A DNA stretch of 64,000 nucleotides, taken from positions 5,987,501 to 6,051,500 of the forward strand of contig NZ_CP045293.1 in NCBI RefSeq assembly GCF_009363075.1. The letters are read 5' to 3'. A program made the translations under genes and the position numbers. Positions 16,777 through 25,705 of the stretch are shown piece after piece; the first letter of the stretch is position 1, and every line of letters starts with the position of its first letter. This DNA is from Paenibacillus guangzhouensis. GTDB lineage: Bacteria; Bacillota; Bacilli; Paenibacillales; Paenibacillaceae. Below the pieces are notes generated by a model. That model saw only the letters and a program-made list of their open reading frames with translations, was not told the origin of the DNA and did no database searches.

Positions 16777-16831
16777 AAATACACCATTGATTTTCAAGTT
16801 CGTATACGATATGATGAACCTATCGAGACAG

Positions 16832-16950
16832 ATCCGATGTAACTGGCGACGAAGTGGACATTACCACGGTGGAGCATCGGAACATACGGCCGGTCGCCTG
16901 GGCAAAAGAGCAATGACGTGAATTCGACGCGTCCTGCTCTTTTTTTCGTT
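16832..16950 (+). promoter_or_regulatory. ZTP (pfl) riboswitch with terminator
   Basis: The aptamer shows the conserved ZTP parts in order: AACTGGCG (16841-16848), the hairpin GTGG-acatta-CCAC followed by GGTGGAGC, and the terminal CGCCTGGGCA (16896-16905). The expression platform is a hairpin beginning AGAGCA and ending TGCTCT with a TTTTTTT tail. ZTP/ZMP signals folate or one-carbon shortage, and ligand binding is expected to prevent termination. The downstream rpiB-ywlG-glyA cluster ends with serine hydroxymethyltransferase, a typical target. Confidence 0.9.
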
Positions 16951-16984
16951 TTTTCCCCAGAAATTAGGTATACTATAGTAGGTT

Positions 16985-17012
16985 GTTTATAAAGTCAGCC
17001 GACTTTCTGAAC
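16985..17012. repeat. Mini-palindrome related to the MITE ends
   Basis: GTTTATAAAGTC-AGCC-GACTTTCTGAAC is two near-perfect MITE termini joined with a 4-bp centre. It lies between the ZTP riboswitch terminator and rpiB and looks like a collapsed MITE. Confidence 0.65.
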
Positions 17013-17061
17013 ACATCCGAGTATGGAATATGATTACGATGGGGTAGCAGGAGGAACGACT

Positions 17062-17514
17062 ATGAAAATCGCTATTGGCGCAGACCACGCAGGAACGCTT
17101 CTCAAAGACGGGTTAATTCAAGTTATTCGTTCATTAGGACATGATGTAGAGGATCTTGGCTGCAATTGCACAGATTCGGTTGATTATCCGGATTATGCGA
17201 TTGCGGTATGCGAGCAAGTGGTGAAGGGGCAAGCGGATCGTGGCATTCTTGTCTGCGGAACAGGCATTGGCATGAGCATCGCAGCGAATAAGGTTCCAGG
17301 CATCCGTTGTGCGCTTGTGCACGATCTTTTCTCGGCAAAAGCAACGCGGGAACATAACAATACGAACGTTCTTGCGATGGGGGAACGCGTCATCGGTCCA
17401 GGCATCGCGGAGGAAATTGTTAAAGTATGGCTCGATACACCGTTTAGCGAAGGGCCTCGTCACGTGAACCGCGTGAACAAAGTTAATCAAATCGAGCAGC
17501 AGTATCGTTCCTAG
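17062..17514 (+). CDS. rpiB: Ribose-5-phosphate isomerase B
   Basis: A 150-residue protein starting MKIAIGADHAG at ATG 17062 after AGGAGG. It interconverts ribose 5-phosphate and ribulose 5-phosphate. The RpiB/LacAB signature residues are seen: D-H-A-G, the catalytic Cys in VCGTGIGMSIAANK, and H-x-x-x-SAKATREHNN(T)N. First gene behind the ZTP riboswitch; it supplies ribose for purine synthesis, consistent with that control. Confidence 0.95.
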   Translation: MKIAIGADHAGTLLKDGLIQVIRSLGHDVEDLGCNCTDSVDYPDYAIAVCEQVVKGQADRGILVCGTGIGMSIAANKVPGIRCALVHDLFSAKATREHNNTNVLAMGERVIGPGIAEEIVKVWLDTPFSEGPRHVNRVNKVNQIEQQYRS

Positions 17515-17556
17515 TCGATCTTTTTCAGCATGAAGAAGTGGAAGGAGACGGTTACG

Positions 17557-18114
17557 ATGAATCAACAAGAACAAGAATCCATTCAGCAGCAGGTCGAGCA
17601 GATTATACGCGAGCTTGTCGAGGTCGCATCGATTCGAGCTGGGCAGATTGTCGTGATCGGCACGAGCACCAGTGAAGTCGTTGGTCAACGGATCGGGACG
17701 GGCGGTGCAGAAGCGATAGCGGCCGAGTTGTACGCAGGGTTTGAGAAGGTGCGCAGCGAAGTCGGCTTCTATCTCGCCTTTCAATGCTGTGAGCATTTGA
17801 ATCGCGCGCTGGTTGTTGAACGTGCGGCGGCAGATGCGTATCGGCTAGACGAAGTGTCTGCGGTGCCAATCGCCAAAGCCGGCGGTTCGATGGCAGCTTA
17901 TGCGTATCGGCAGCTGAAGGAACCATGCCTGGTGGAGACGATCGAAGCCCATGCGGGGATCGATATCGGGGAGACGTTGATCGGCATGCATTTACGCCGC
18001 GTCGCTGTCCCTGTACGTCCATCGATCAAGCAGGTGGGGCAAGCGCGCGTCACGATGGCGCGTACGAGACCGAAGCTTATCGGCGGCGAACGAGCAGTTT
18101 ATACGTGCAACTAG
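17557..18114 (+). CDS. ywlG: YwlG/UPF0340 (TIGR01440) family protein
   Basis: A 185-residue soluble protein. ATG 17557 has GAAGGAG at a proper distance; the ATG at 17530 has none. Conserved family features include VIGTSTSEVVGQRIGT, the CCEHLNRALV segment and EAHAGIDIGETLIGMHL. Its biochemical function is unknown, but it sits conservedly between rpiB and glyA in Bacilli, here under the same ZTP leader, which suggests a link to pentose or one-carbon metabolism. Confidence 0.9.
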   Translation: MNQQEQESIQQQVEQIIRELVEVASIRAGQIVVIGTSTSEVVGQRIGTGGAEAIAAELYAGFEKVRSEVGFYLAFQCCEHLNRALVVERAAADAYRLDEVSAVPIAKAGGSMAAYAYRQLKEPCLVETIEAHAGIDIGETLIGMHLRRVAVPVRPSIKQVGQARVTMARTRPKLIGGERAVYTCN

Positions 18115-18165
18115 CACTCAATATATTGGAGCCTAGCTCCGCCTAATCATGAGGAGGAATTGGAA

Positions 18166-19416
18166 ATGGTAGATCAATTGAGACAAGCAGACCCCGAAGT
18201 ATTGAAAGCAATGGACCTTGAGCTTCAACGCCAACGCAACAACATTGAGTTGATCGCGTCGGAGAACATTGTAAGCGAAGCGGTTATGGAAGCCATGGGT
18301 ACAGTTCTTACGAATAAGTATGCAGAAGGCTACCCAGGCAAGCGCTACTATGGCGGCTGCGAGCATGTTGATATCGTAGAAGATATTGCTAGAAACCGTG
18401 CCAAAGAATTGTTCGGTGCCGAGCATGCCAACGTACAACCTCACTCCGGTGCACAAGCGAACATGGCGGTATACCTTGCAGCATTGCAACCTGGCGATAC
18501 GGTTCTTGGTATGAACCTGGCACATGGCGGTCACTTAACGCATGGCAGCCCAGTGAATGCATCTGGATTGCTCTACAATTTCGTTGCTTACGGTGTATCG
18601 GAAGAAGACTTCCGCATCGATTATGAAGATCTGCGCAAAGCAGCGTTCAAGCATAAACCTCGCATGATCGTTGCAGGTGCTAGTGCTTACCCGCGCATCA
18701 TTGATTTCGAGAAAATCGCAGCGATCGCAAATGATGTAGGCGCGTTGTTCTTCGTCGATATGGCGCACATCGCAGGTCTTGTTGCAGCTGGTTTGCACCC
18801 AAGCCCAGTGCCGCATGCACACTTCGTTACGACAACAACGCACAAAACATTGCGCGGACCTCGCGGCGGTATGATTTTATGCCGCAAAGCTTGGGCACAA
18901 GCGATCGATAAAGCAGTATTCCCAGGTACACAAGGTGGACCACTCATGCACGTCATCGCTTCGAAAGCCGTTGCGCTTGGTGAAGCCTTACAGCCATCCT
19001 TCAAGACCTATGCACAAAACGTCATCAACAATGCGCAAGCTCTTGCTGCAGGGTTGATCGAAGAAGGCTTGAACTTGGTATCCGGCGGAACCGATAACCA
19101 CTTAATGCTGATCGATACACGTAACTTGAACATCACAGGGAAAGATGCTGAGCACGTGCTCGATTCCGTCAACATTACGGTGAATAAAAATGCGATTCCA
19201 TTCGATCCAACGAGCCCATTTGTAACAAGCGGCATCCGGATCGGTACACCTGCGGCAACATCCCGTGGTATGGATGAAGCAGCGATGAAGACGATCGCGA
19301 AAGTCATCGCCATGACACTCAAAAATCCGAAGGATGAGGCAGTACTTGAGAAAGCGCGCGGCATGGTGCGTGATCTGACTGCGCAATTCCCGCTTTACCC
19401 GACCTTGAAATATTAA
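18166..19416 (+). CDS. glyA: Serine hydroxymethyltransferase
   Basis: A 416-residue PLP enzyme converting serine and tetrahydrofolate to glycine and 5,10-methylene-THF. The start is ATG 18166 (GAGGAGGAATT upstream; an in-frame TTG is two codons earlier). Visible landmarks are [10 protein letters not shown], the Y-P-G-K-R-Y-Y-G-G substrate loop, DMAHIAGL and the PLP lysine in [15 protein letters not shown] small hairpin GGAGC-CTA-GCTCC precedes the ribosome site. It is the last gene of the ZTP-controlled cluster. Confidence 0.97.
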   Translation: MVDQLRQADPEVLKAMDLELQRQRNNIELIASENIVSEAVMEAMGTVLTNKYAEGYPGKRYYGGCEHVDIVEDIARNRAKELFGAEHANVQPHSGAQANMAVYLAALQPGDTVLGMNLAHGGHLTHGSPVNASGLLYNFVAYGVSEEDFRIDYEDLRKAAFKHKPRMIVAGASAYPRIIDFEKIAAIANDVGALFFVDMAHIAGLVAAGLHPSPVPHAHFVTTTTHKTLRGPRGGMILCRKAWAQAIDKAVFPGTQGGPLMHVIASKAVALGEALQPSFKTYAQNVINNAQALAAGLIEEGLNLVSGGTDNHLMLIDTRNLNITGKDAEHVLDSVNITVNKNAIPFDPTSPFVTSGIRIGTPAATSRGMDEAAMKTIAKVIAMTLKNPKDEAVLEKARGMVRDLTAQFPLYPTLKY

Positions 19417-19435
19417 TCTTAAAAAGCAGATCGAC

Positions 19436-19467
19436 AACCGACTCCTTACTAAGGGGTCGGTTTTTTT
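19436..19467 (+). terminator. Terminator of glyA
   Basis: The stem AACCGACTCC/GGGGTCGGTT with a TTTTTTT tail, 20 bases after the glyA stop. Confidence 0.9.
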
Positions 19468-19578
19468 GGCATTATCGAAGAAGTCGCTTGTTTTTGTGTG
19501 TATTTGTGTGGGATAAATTCATTGACACACGCTTCCCCGTTCGGTATGCTGTCAAAAACAGGAATACGGGTGAGGCGA

Positions 19579-20817
19579 TTGGAGAACAAACAAAAAATAC
19601 AAGCGCTTGCATGGATTACGGCGATTTGCTTATTAGGGGACTCCATGCTTTATGTTGTGCTGCCAATCCATTGGAAGGAGATTGGGCTATCCTCCTTGTG
19701 GGAAGTCGGTATTCTCCTCTCTGCCAATCGATTAATTCGGTTACCGCTCAATCCGCTGATTGGCTGGTTGTATCGCTCTATTTCGACGCGTACAGGGGTA
19801 TTACTTGCAGTCAGTCTCGCAGCGATCACGACAGCCTCTTGCGGTATTGTCGGCAGCTTCTGGGTGCTGCTCGTGATGCGGATACTATGGGGGATTGCTT
19901 GGAGTTTCTTGCGTCTTGGTGGGTATTTGACAGTTATGCAGCTCTCGGATTCGGGGAATCGGGGCCGATACATCGGTACGTACAATGGCATATCGGGTAT
20001 TGGCGGTCTTGTCGGAATGCTCGTAGGCTCCTTTGCGGTCGATCTGTTCGGTATGCGGACGGTGTCGCTCGTCTTCGGGGCAATAGCCTTGCTCAGCATT
20101 CCTTATGTGATACGCTATATCTCTGACTCAAGGATTGAGATCCATGCTGACGGGACGAAACATGAACATCGCGTAAGCTTTTGGAGAGTGCCGACGGTAT
20201 TATGGATGCTTGTCACGGGTCTAGCGATGGCGCTCGTGTTCCAAGGGATGTTCAACGCGACCTTAAGCCGTCTCATTCAGGTGCATGAATCCACGTTCGT
20301 GACGATTGGCGCCTTGACCATTGGGGCAGCTTCCCTTACGGGCATCTTACAGGCGATCCGCGCGAGCTGGCAGCCATGGCTAGCCCCTCTCATTGGCCGA
20401 GGTTTCGACCGCGCTGCACGTCCGCATCGCGTTGTAGCTGCCGTACTGATCGCTGCAGCTTGTCTGCTGGCGATCATCCCGCTGCAGATGCCGCTTGGCA
20501 TCTGGATCGTCTTATTGCTTGGCTTACAGTTGGTTATTAGTGCCGTGACGACCGTTGTCGACTCATTCGCTACGGAAGTGTCTGCATCGCAACCTTCGAA
20601 AGTAGCCATTATGACCGCCTACACCGTTACGACGGATCTAGGCGCATCCATTGGCCCTACGCTTGCGTACACGCTGGACGCAGCCACGGGGACAGCTTCC
20701 ATCTATTGGTGTGCTGCTGTGATTGTTCTCGCGATTAGCATTCGATGGGTGATCCCGTTCTCTACGGCATCGAATCGCCACGAATACAACAAGGGCTCTG
20801 AATCCATTACGGATTAA
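19579..20817 (+). CDS. Major facilitator superfamily transporter
   Basis: About 412 residues from TTG 19579, which has a GGTG sequence 6 bases upstream; the frame is open back to 19498 with an ATG at 19546 lacking a ribosome site, so the start is uncertain. About 12 membrane helices with a longer central loop (SRIEIHADGTKHEHRVS). The MFS inter-helix motif is seen as NRLIRLPLNPLIGWLYRSISTRTG. Substrate cannot be told. It lies between terminators. Confidence 0.82.
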   Translation: MENKQKIQALAWITAICLLGDSMLYVVLPIHWKEIGLSSLWEVGILLSANRLIRLPLNPLIGWLYRSISTRTGVLLAVSLAAITTASCGIVGSFWVLLVMRILWGIAWSFLRLGGYLTVMQLSDSGNRGRYIGTYNGISGIGGLVGMLVGSFAVDLFGMRTVSLVFGAIALLSIPYVIRYISDSRIEIHADGTKHEHRVSFWRVPTVLWMLVTGLAMALVFQGMFNATLSRLIQVHESTFVTIGALTIGAASLTGILQAIRASWQPWLAPLIGRGFDRAARPHRVVAAVLIAAACLLAIIPLQMPLGIWIVLLLGLQLVISAVTTVVDSFATEVSASQPSKVAIMTAYTVTTDLGASIGPTLAYTLDAATGTASIYWCAAVIVLAISIRWVIPFSTASNRHEYNKGSESITD

Positions 20818-20826
20818 GAGCCCTTC
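20791..20826. terminator. Bidirectional terminator overlapping the MFS stop codon
   Basis: The stem AAGGGCTCT/AGAGCCCTT with inner GAATCC/GGATT(A) lies across the end of the MFS gene, between convergent MFS and ABC permease genes. T tracts are weak. Confidence 0.65.
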
Positions 20827-20841
20827 GTTATTTAGCTAGCA

Positions 20842-21552
20842 TTAGTCGAATCTACGTTTACGGTAGATGAAAAGACAGACGGGGATCGATAGGACTGTCC
20901 AGATCAAAATATTGAGGAAGTCGCCTTGAATGGCGCTGAATCCATTTCCTTTTGATACTTCCATTAATGCATGGGTTAGACGATCCGTTGGCAAATAAGA
21001 CACGATGTTGATGAGAAATTCATTTTTCAGCATCGGTGCGAACATCGGCCCGACCATGAAGATTAAGAGGACCGGCAAGCCGGAGATCGATGTCTCTTGA
21101 ACTGTACGGGATATCAGGCCGATGATCGTACCGATTGCGATGAACATAATAAGCGATAGAAGGAACATGAGAACGAGCCATAAATAATCTAGCGTAAATG
21201 TAGGGCCGACAACAGCAACGCTAATCGCAACAACCGCAATCGAGATGAGCATCGTGATGAAGCTCTTGCCGAATAGCACTTCAACAGCGGAAGCTGGGGA
21301 CAGCATGAGAACGCGAAGGGTATGCTTCTCTTTCTCTTCGGATACCATGCTTGCCTGGACGAAGGCTGCCGTCATAGACAAGACGAACAACAGGGGCATG
21401 CTTAATAGGATGCCAGCTTCCATCCCCATCCGTTGGAATAGGAAGGTGAACATGATTGGCATTGCAGCCATCAACAGGACTTGTGGGTTTTTAACCGCGT
21501 CTTTCCATTCTTTTTGAACAATTGCTTGAAATCTTCTCATTGAAAATGTCAT
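20842..21552 (-). CDS. ABC-2 type transporter permease
   Basis: A 236-residue integral membrane protein with six predicted helices and a cytoplasmic N-terminus (MRRFQAIVQKEWKDAVKNP), typical of ABC-2 permeases. The segment EEKEKHTLRVLMLSPAS is the usual coupling region. It overlaps the ATPase gene upstream by 4 bases, so the two form a translationally coupled exporter. Substrate is unknown; linkage to a LytTR regulator suggests a peptide, drug or antimicrobial stress response. Confidence 0.88.
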   Translation of the reverse strand: MTFSMRRFQAIVQKEWKDAVKNPQVLLMAAMPIMFTFLFQRMGMEAGILLSMPLLFVLSMTAAFVQASMVSEEKEKHTLRVLMLSPASAVEVLFGKSFITMLISIAVVAISVAVVGPTFTLDYLWLVLMFLLSLIMFIAIGTIIGLISRTVQETSISGLPVLLIFMVGPMFAPMLKNEFLINIVSYLPTDRLTHALMEVSKGNGFSAIQGDFLNILIWTVLSIPVCLFIYRKRRFD

Positions 21553-22397
21553 TGTAAGTTCCCTCCCGTAAGTTTGACGAAAATATCTCCTAGTGTCGGT
21601 TCGTTCGAATGTATGGACAGTAATTGGCCGAGCTGCATATAGGATTGAATTTTCTCGATGCCAGCGGCATCTTGAACGATGATTTCTTTTCCTTTGTGTG
21701 CTGTGACGACGGTGATGCTGCGGTCGCTATACATGAGCCGTAGATTTTGAGGCGTATCGAGTGCGCGAATCTCCCCTTCATGGATAAAGGCAATCCGGTC
21801 GCAGAGCTGCTCGGCTTCGGACATATCGTGCGTCGTTAAGAAAATCGTCGTGCCTGCTGCATTCAGCTTGCGCAGACTCTCATGAATATGCATCGTATTT
21901 TTCGGATCGAGTGCAGATGTCGGTTCATCTAAGAATAATAGATCCGGCTTGTGCAGGAGCGCTCTCGCTAACGTGACCCGCTGACGCATCCCTTTGGATA
22001 ACTGTTTGACCATTGCTTTCTTATCTTGAAGGAGGTTCACCTCGCTCAACACTTCATCTATGCGCTTCAGGGGCACATCGTATAATTTGCAGAACAGCTC
22101 TAAATTGTCGTACACGCTGAGTCGTTCATATAATCCGCTATTATCGGTTAAGATGCCGATGCGATTGAGATGAGAGAAGTCTTTGGTCCGGGTAATGTCT
22201 TTCCCGAAGACATGCACTTCGCCAGCCGAGAGCGTGAGTTGCGAAGTAAGTATTTTAATGGTAGTTGTTTTACCGGATCCGCTAGGTCCGAGGAATCCGA
22301 AAATCTCACCCTTGCGTACGTTAAATTCAATATGTTTGAGTGCTGTTTTGCTGCCGAATGATTTCATTAATTGATTGACTTCAATGATATGTTCCAT
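21549..22397 (-). CDS. ABC transporter ATP-binding protein
   Basis: A 282-residue ATPase with Walker A GPSGSGKTTT, Q-loop around LTDNSGLYERLSVYDNLE, signature LSKGMRQRV, Walker B LLFLDEPTSALDP and the switch His in TTHDMSEAEQL. A C-terminal extension (about 220-282) is typical of ABC-2 export ATPases. It partners the permease at 20842-21552. The adjacent upstream gene encodes a degenerate copy of this ATPase type fused to a LytTR domain. Confidence 0.92.
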   Translation of the reverse strand: MEHIIEVNQLMKSFGSKTALKHIEFNVRKGEIFGFLGPSGSGKTTTIKILTSQLTLSAGEVHVFGKDITRTKDFSHLNRIGILTDNSGLYERLSVYDNLELFCKLYDVPLKRIDEVLSEVNLLQDKKAMVKQLSKGMRQRVTLARALLHKPDLLFLDEPTSALDPKNTMHIHESLRKLNAAGTTIFLTTHDMSEAEQLCDRIAFIHEGEIRALDTPQNLRLMYSDRSITVVTAHKGKEIIVQDAAGIEKIQSYMQLGQLLSIHSNEPTLGDIFVKLTGGNLQ

Positions 22398-22536
22398 CGC
22401 TTATTCCTCTTTTCGTTTCGGTCTCTTGCTTACATCCCCAATAGTAGAGAAAAACCCGAGAACCCGCATTATATATGGGATGAAAAGAGTATGCGAAGGG
22501 TTGAAACCTGCATTTTTGGACCTGAATGAGTCAGGA

Positions 22537-23733
22537 CTAAATGCCAATGATCGCTCTTAATTCATCGAATTTCCCCTTCGATAACGGAATGGAGGACTTC
22601 GATTTGTCGTCCAAAATAAGACTGTAGCTATTCCGTGTCCATGTGATGACTTCACGCACATGTTGGAGGTTCACGATGTAGGAACGATGGCAACGGAAGA
22701 AGCCGAATAGCTTGAGTTTCTCTTCCAGGTCACCAAGTTTGATGGCGCAGGGAAATACGCCTTCGTTCACATGGAGCTGCGAGACACCCTCATTGCTCTC
22801 GATGAACAGGATTTCTGTCGGATCGAACAAGATGATCTTGTCATTGACCTTGGCAGGTATTTTCTCGATGCGCATCGGATAGGTCTGAATAGGTGACTCG
22901 CTTGAAGATGGGGGAACATCATCAGACTCAATAATGGACTCTTGTACAGGAGCTGATGCCTCATCGTTCGTCGGTATGGCGGGAGTTGTATCTGTATCTA
23001 CAGGAATGGTTGATGCGGGCGGATCCGCCGGGATATCATCTGTCTGGGCCATAGCCGCTGTGCTCTGCTGTACGGATTCGCTTGCGCTCTCTAACTCGAT
23101 TTTCTTGAATTGCTGGCCTCTCAGGGAATAGACGTCGCTCGTGATCGATACGGCATCTTCCATCGAAGAAGTCGTCATGAAGATGGCGGTTCCCTGTTCT
23201 TGCAGATGAGCGATGACTTGACGGACAATAATGCAGCTCTCGAGGTCGATATTCTGCTCCATTTCTTCCAGAATCAGCAGTTCAGGGCGATGGATGATAC
23301 TGCGGCCCAGATGGAGACGGCGTTGCTCAGAGAACGTGAGCTTGCTGCAAGGCAGTTCCTTCTTGTCCCATAAGCCAACTCGACGGATGATCTCATCGAT
23401 CGGGCTTGTACTCACACCATACAACTGGCAGAAGTAATGTAAATATTGACGCACCTTCAGTCGTTCATAGACGCCGTCATGGCGGAGGCATACGCCAATC
23501 TGTTCCGGTGTCTTCCGATGAACCTGGGAGAGTTCGATGCCATCCCATTGCACGCTGCCATTAGAGGCAGGTGTTAGTCCTAGTAATAACTCGATGAGTT
23601 GATACCCGATATCGGGATTGCATTGTATCGCAGCACACTGTCCGGATGCCAGTGTCAGTTCCATCGTTGGAATGATGGTGTTGTTGCCGGACATTTTGCT
23701 TAATTGTTGGATATGTAGAGTTTTCTTCGTCAT
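22537..23733 (-). CDS. LytTR DNA-binding regulator fused to a degenerate ABC ATPase domain
   Basis: A 398-residue three-part protein. Residues 1-210 follow an ABC ATPase in order but with the catalytic motifs lost: Walker A reads QCNPDIGYQL with no GKS/T, the signature reads LTFSEQRRL in place of LSGGQ, and Walker B reads LLILEEMEQNID without the Asp. Residues about 215-290 are an acidic Pro/Thr/Ser/Asp linker. Residues about 295-398 are a LytTR domain (ILFIESNEG, FFRCHRSYIVNLQHV). No receiver domain is present. It probably controls the adjacent ABC exporter, and the dead ATPase may sense the transporter or compete for the permease; that is inference. Confidence 0.85.
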   Translation of the reverse strand: MTKKTLHIQQLSKMSGNNTIIPTMELTLASGQCAAIQCNPDIGYQLIELLLGLTPASNGSVQWDGIELSQVHRKTPEQIGVCLRHDGVYERLKVRQYLHYFCQLYGVSTSPIDEIIRRVGLWDKKELPCSKLTFSEQRRLHLGRSIIHRPELLILEEMEQNIDLESCIIVRQVIAHLQEQGTAIFMTTSSMEDAVSITSDVYSLRGQQFKKIELESASESVQQSTAAMAQTDDIPADPPASTIPVDTDTTPAIPTNDEASAPVQESIIESDDVPPSSSESPIQTYPMRIEKIPAKVNDKIILFDPTEILFIESNEGVSQLHVNEGVFPCAIKLGDLEEKLKLFGFFRCHRSYIVNLQHVREVITWTRNSYSLILDDKSKSSIPLSKGKFDELRAIIGI

Positions 23734-23876
23734 GTCGTGGACCCCTCGATCTGATAGATGGATGAATAAATAACAAATGGTAATTCAATGCAAGTGCAAT
23801 CTAATGATAGCGGAAGATGCGATGGACGGAAAGGAAATGGCTGTAAATATTTCAAAACATATGAATGTAGGCAAAG

Positions 23877-23910
23877 CAAAAAGGATAGGCACCATTATCG
23901 GCCTATCCTC
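23877..23910 (-). terminator. Terminator of the ctpA-like gene
   Basis: The stem GGATAGGC/GCCTATCC, followed on the minus strand by TTTTTGC. Confidence 0.8.
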
Positions 23911-23935
23911 TTCGATTTATTGTTGTTATGAAGCT

Positions 23936-25378
23936 CTATTTAGCTGTCTGAAACGTTAATGTACCGTCTTTGTAGCTCCATTGGAAGGAAGGGAACTTCG
24001 CATGGACGGCGCCGAGTTCAAGATACGTTTCATTGTTGTTGATCCATACCGACTGGGAAGCAGCGGTGAATGTGAATGATTTCGAATTCGCTAGCTGGAG
24101 CGTCAAGGTCTGTTTGTTCTTATCCCATTTCGGATCTACATCGAGGAGGGAAGCGATCATTCGGGACGGGAGATATATTTTGTTTCCTTTTGCAGTCACA
24201 GGAATTTGTTCAAGCGTAAGATCTCCGAATCCCATCAGTTGATTGTTTTTGATCGTAAACGTGAGCTTGCCATCATTCACGAGATTTAATGCCGTTAATA
24301 GCTGCGCGGTGTCACCTGTTCGCTCGATGTCCGGCTTTAATCCTTTACCGTTGAAGTCGGTCAAGTTCGGCGTTACATACTGCTGTGTCGTCAGCTTGAG
24401 CAGTCCTCCGTCGGACAAGGGAATGACGGACTGGATCCTTCCTTTACCGAACGTCGTTGTGCCGACTAAGGTGGCAATGCCGTGATCATGCAAGGCACCG
24501 GACAGAATCTCAGAAGCGCTAGCCGAGTTCTTATTCACTAGGACAGCGATTGGCATGGGGAGGCTTGAACCGCCCTGAATTTCCGTAGGCTGCAACTTGT
24601 CGGTGTTGTCTTTCGTATACATCAAGATGCCCTTCTCAATGAAATGTGCTGCAATATGCTGGGCAGACTCCACATAGCCGCCGGGGTTGTTGCGTAAATC
24701 GACGATCAGGGATTTCATGCCGCGCTGCTGGAGCTTGGCGAGGTGTTCGGCGAACTCCTCATCCGCTTCACTGGTGAAGCTCGAAATCTGAATATAACCG
24801 GTGTTGCCAGGCAGCAGGGCGCTTGCGACGGCTGGAATGTGAATTGCTTCACGCTTCAAATTGAAATCCATGAGCTTGCCATTTCGTTTTATTGTAACGG
24901 TAACGGTGGTGCCGGCTTTCCCTAGGATATATTTTTGAACATGAGAGCTGTCTGTAATGGGCTTGCCGTCGACTTGGGAGAGGATATCGCCTTTTTGAAT
25001 GCCGGCTTTCTCAGCGGGAGAGCCCTTGAATACACGCATAATGGTGGCTTTACCATCTTCAAAATGCGTCTCAATACCAATGCCCTCATATTGAAGGTTG
25101 AGTTGATTCTGGAACGCCTTACTCTCATCCGGGGTGAAGTATTGCGAATACGGATCGTTAAGTCCGGAGACCATGCCCTTTAGCGCTTTTTGGACAAGCT
25201 CTTCCTTCTCTGCGTTAGTAATATTGTAGGCATCAATATATTGTAAGACTTCGTTCAGAATCGCCGTCGAATTCGAGGTCGATTCAGAGGCATACGTTCG
25301 CTCAGGTAGCATAGCAGCTGTCGTGAGTAGGGATAGAGATAATGCCATGGTTATGAAAATACGTTTGATTCGAGACAT
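23936..25378 (-). CDS. S41 C-terminal processing peptidase with stalk-like C-terminal domain
   Basis: I choose ATG 25378 (AAAGGA upstream); the frame is open nine codons further to ATG 25405. The 480-residue protein has an N-terminal signal segment to about residue 33, a helical region, a PDZ domain (about 100-170, with GSPAEKAGIQKGDILSQVDG) and an S41 catalytic domain. The nucleophile is Ser in NKNSASASEI and the general base Lys is in TTFGKGRIQS. The last 110 residues form a copper-amine-oxidase-like domain (YLPSRMIASLLDVDPKWD), as seen in Paenibacillus. A CtpA/CtpB-type role in extracytoplasmic proteolysis is likely. CtpB itself acts in sigma-K activation, but I cannot tell which paralogue this is. 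Confidence 0.9.
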   Translation of the reverse strand: MSRIKRIFITMALSLSLLTTAAMLPERTYASESTSNSTAILNEVLQYIDAYNITNAEKEELVQKALKGMVSGLNDPYSQYFTPDESKAFQNQLNLQYEGIGIETHFEDGKATIMRVFKGSPAEKAGIQKGDILSQVDGKPITDSSHVQKYILGKAGTTVTVTIKRNGKLMDFNLKREAIHIPAVASALLPGNTGYIQISSFTSEADEEFAEHLAKLQQRGMKSLIVDLRNNPGGYVESAQHIAAHFIEKGILMYTKDNTDKLQPTEIQGGSSLPMPIAVLVNKNSASASEILSGALHDHGIATLVGTTTFGKGRIQSVIPLSDGGLLKLTTQQYVTPNLTDFNGKGLKPDIERTGDTAQLLTALNLVNDGKLTFTIKNNQLMGFGDLTLEQIPVTAKGNKIYLPSRMIASLLDVDPKWDKNKQTLTLQLANSKSFTFTAASQSVWINNNETYLELGAVHAKFPSFQWSYKDGTLTFQTAK

Positions 25379-25625
25379 TGCGCTGTGTTCAATCCTTTCT
25401 TCCATGCTTGAATGAAAATCGCTATGCTTCCACTTATATCACCAACGGAGAAGAGGTGTCAATTTAGAGCTGGTGCAGGTAAAGGATAGCTGTATGATGA
25501 ATAAGGTTTCCTTGCAATGCGAACAAATAGTATTATGCTTATTGGAGAGTTGTCAAAATTTCTCTGAAAATATACATAACATGACAAAGCTCAGCAGGTA
25601 TTGCGTGCAGTGTAAAGCCTAGAAT

Positions 25626-25634
25626 GGTATAATA
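25626..25634 (+). promoter_or_regulatory. Extended -10 promoter element of upp
   Basis: TGGTATAAT is an extended -10 (TGnTATAAT) about 75 bases upstream of the upp ATG. The roughly 300-bp ctpA-upp divergent region otherwise shows no gene. Confidence 0.5.
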
Positions 25635-25705
25635 TCGAAGGTTATGTTGCTGCAATCATCGACGAATCTGCAGACGAGAGCAATTGACAATCAGGAGGAA
25701 GAAAA

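Noticed and set aside
16777-16831. Independent small gene between ywlE and the ZTP riboswitch
   Set aside because: Too short and without start and ribosome site; it is best read as promoter and leader of the riboswitch operon.
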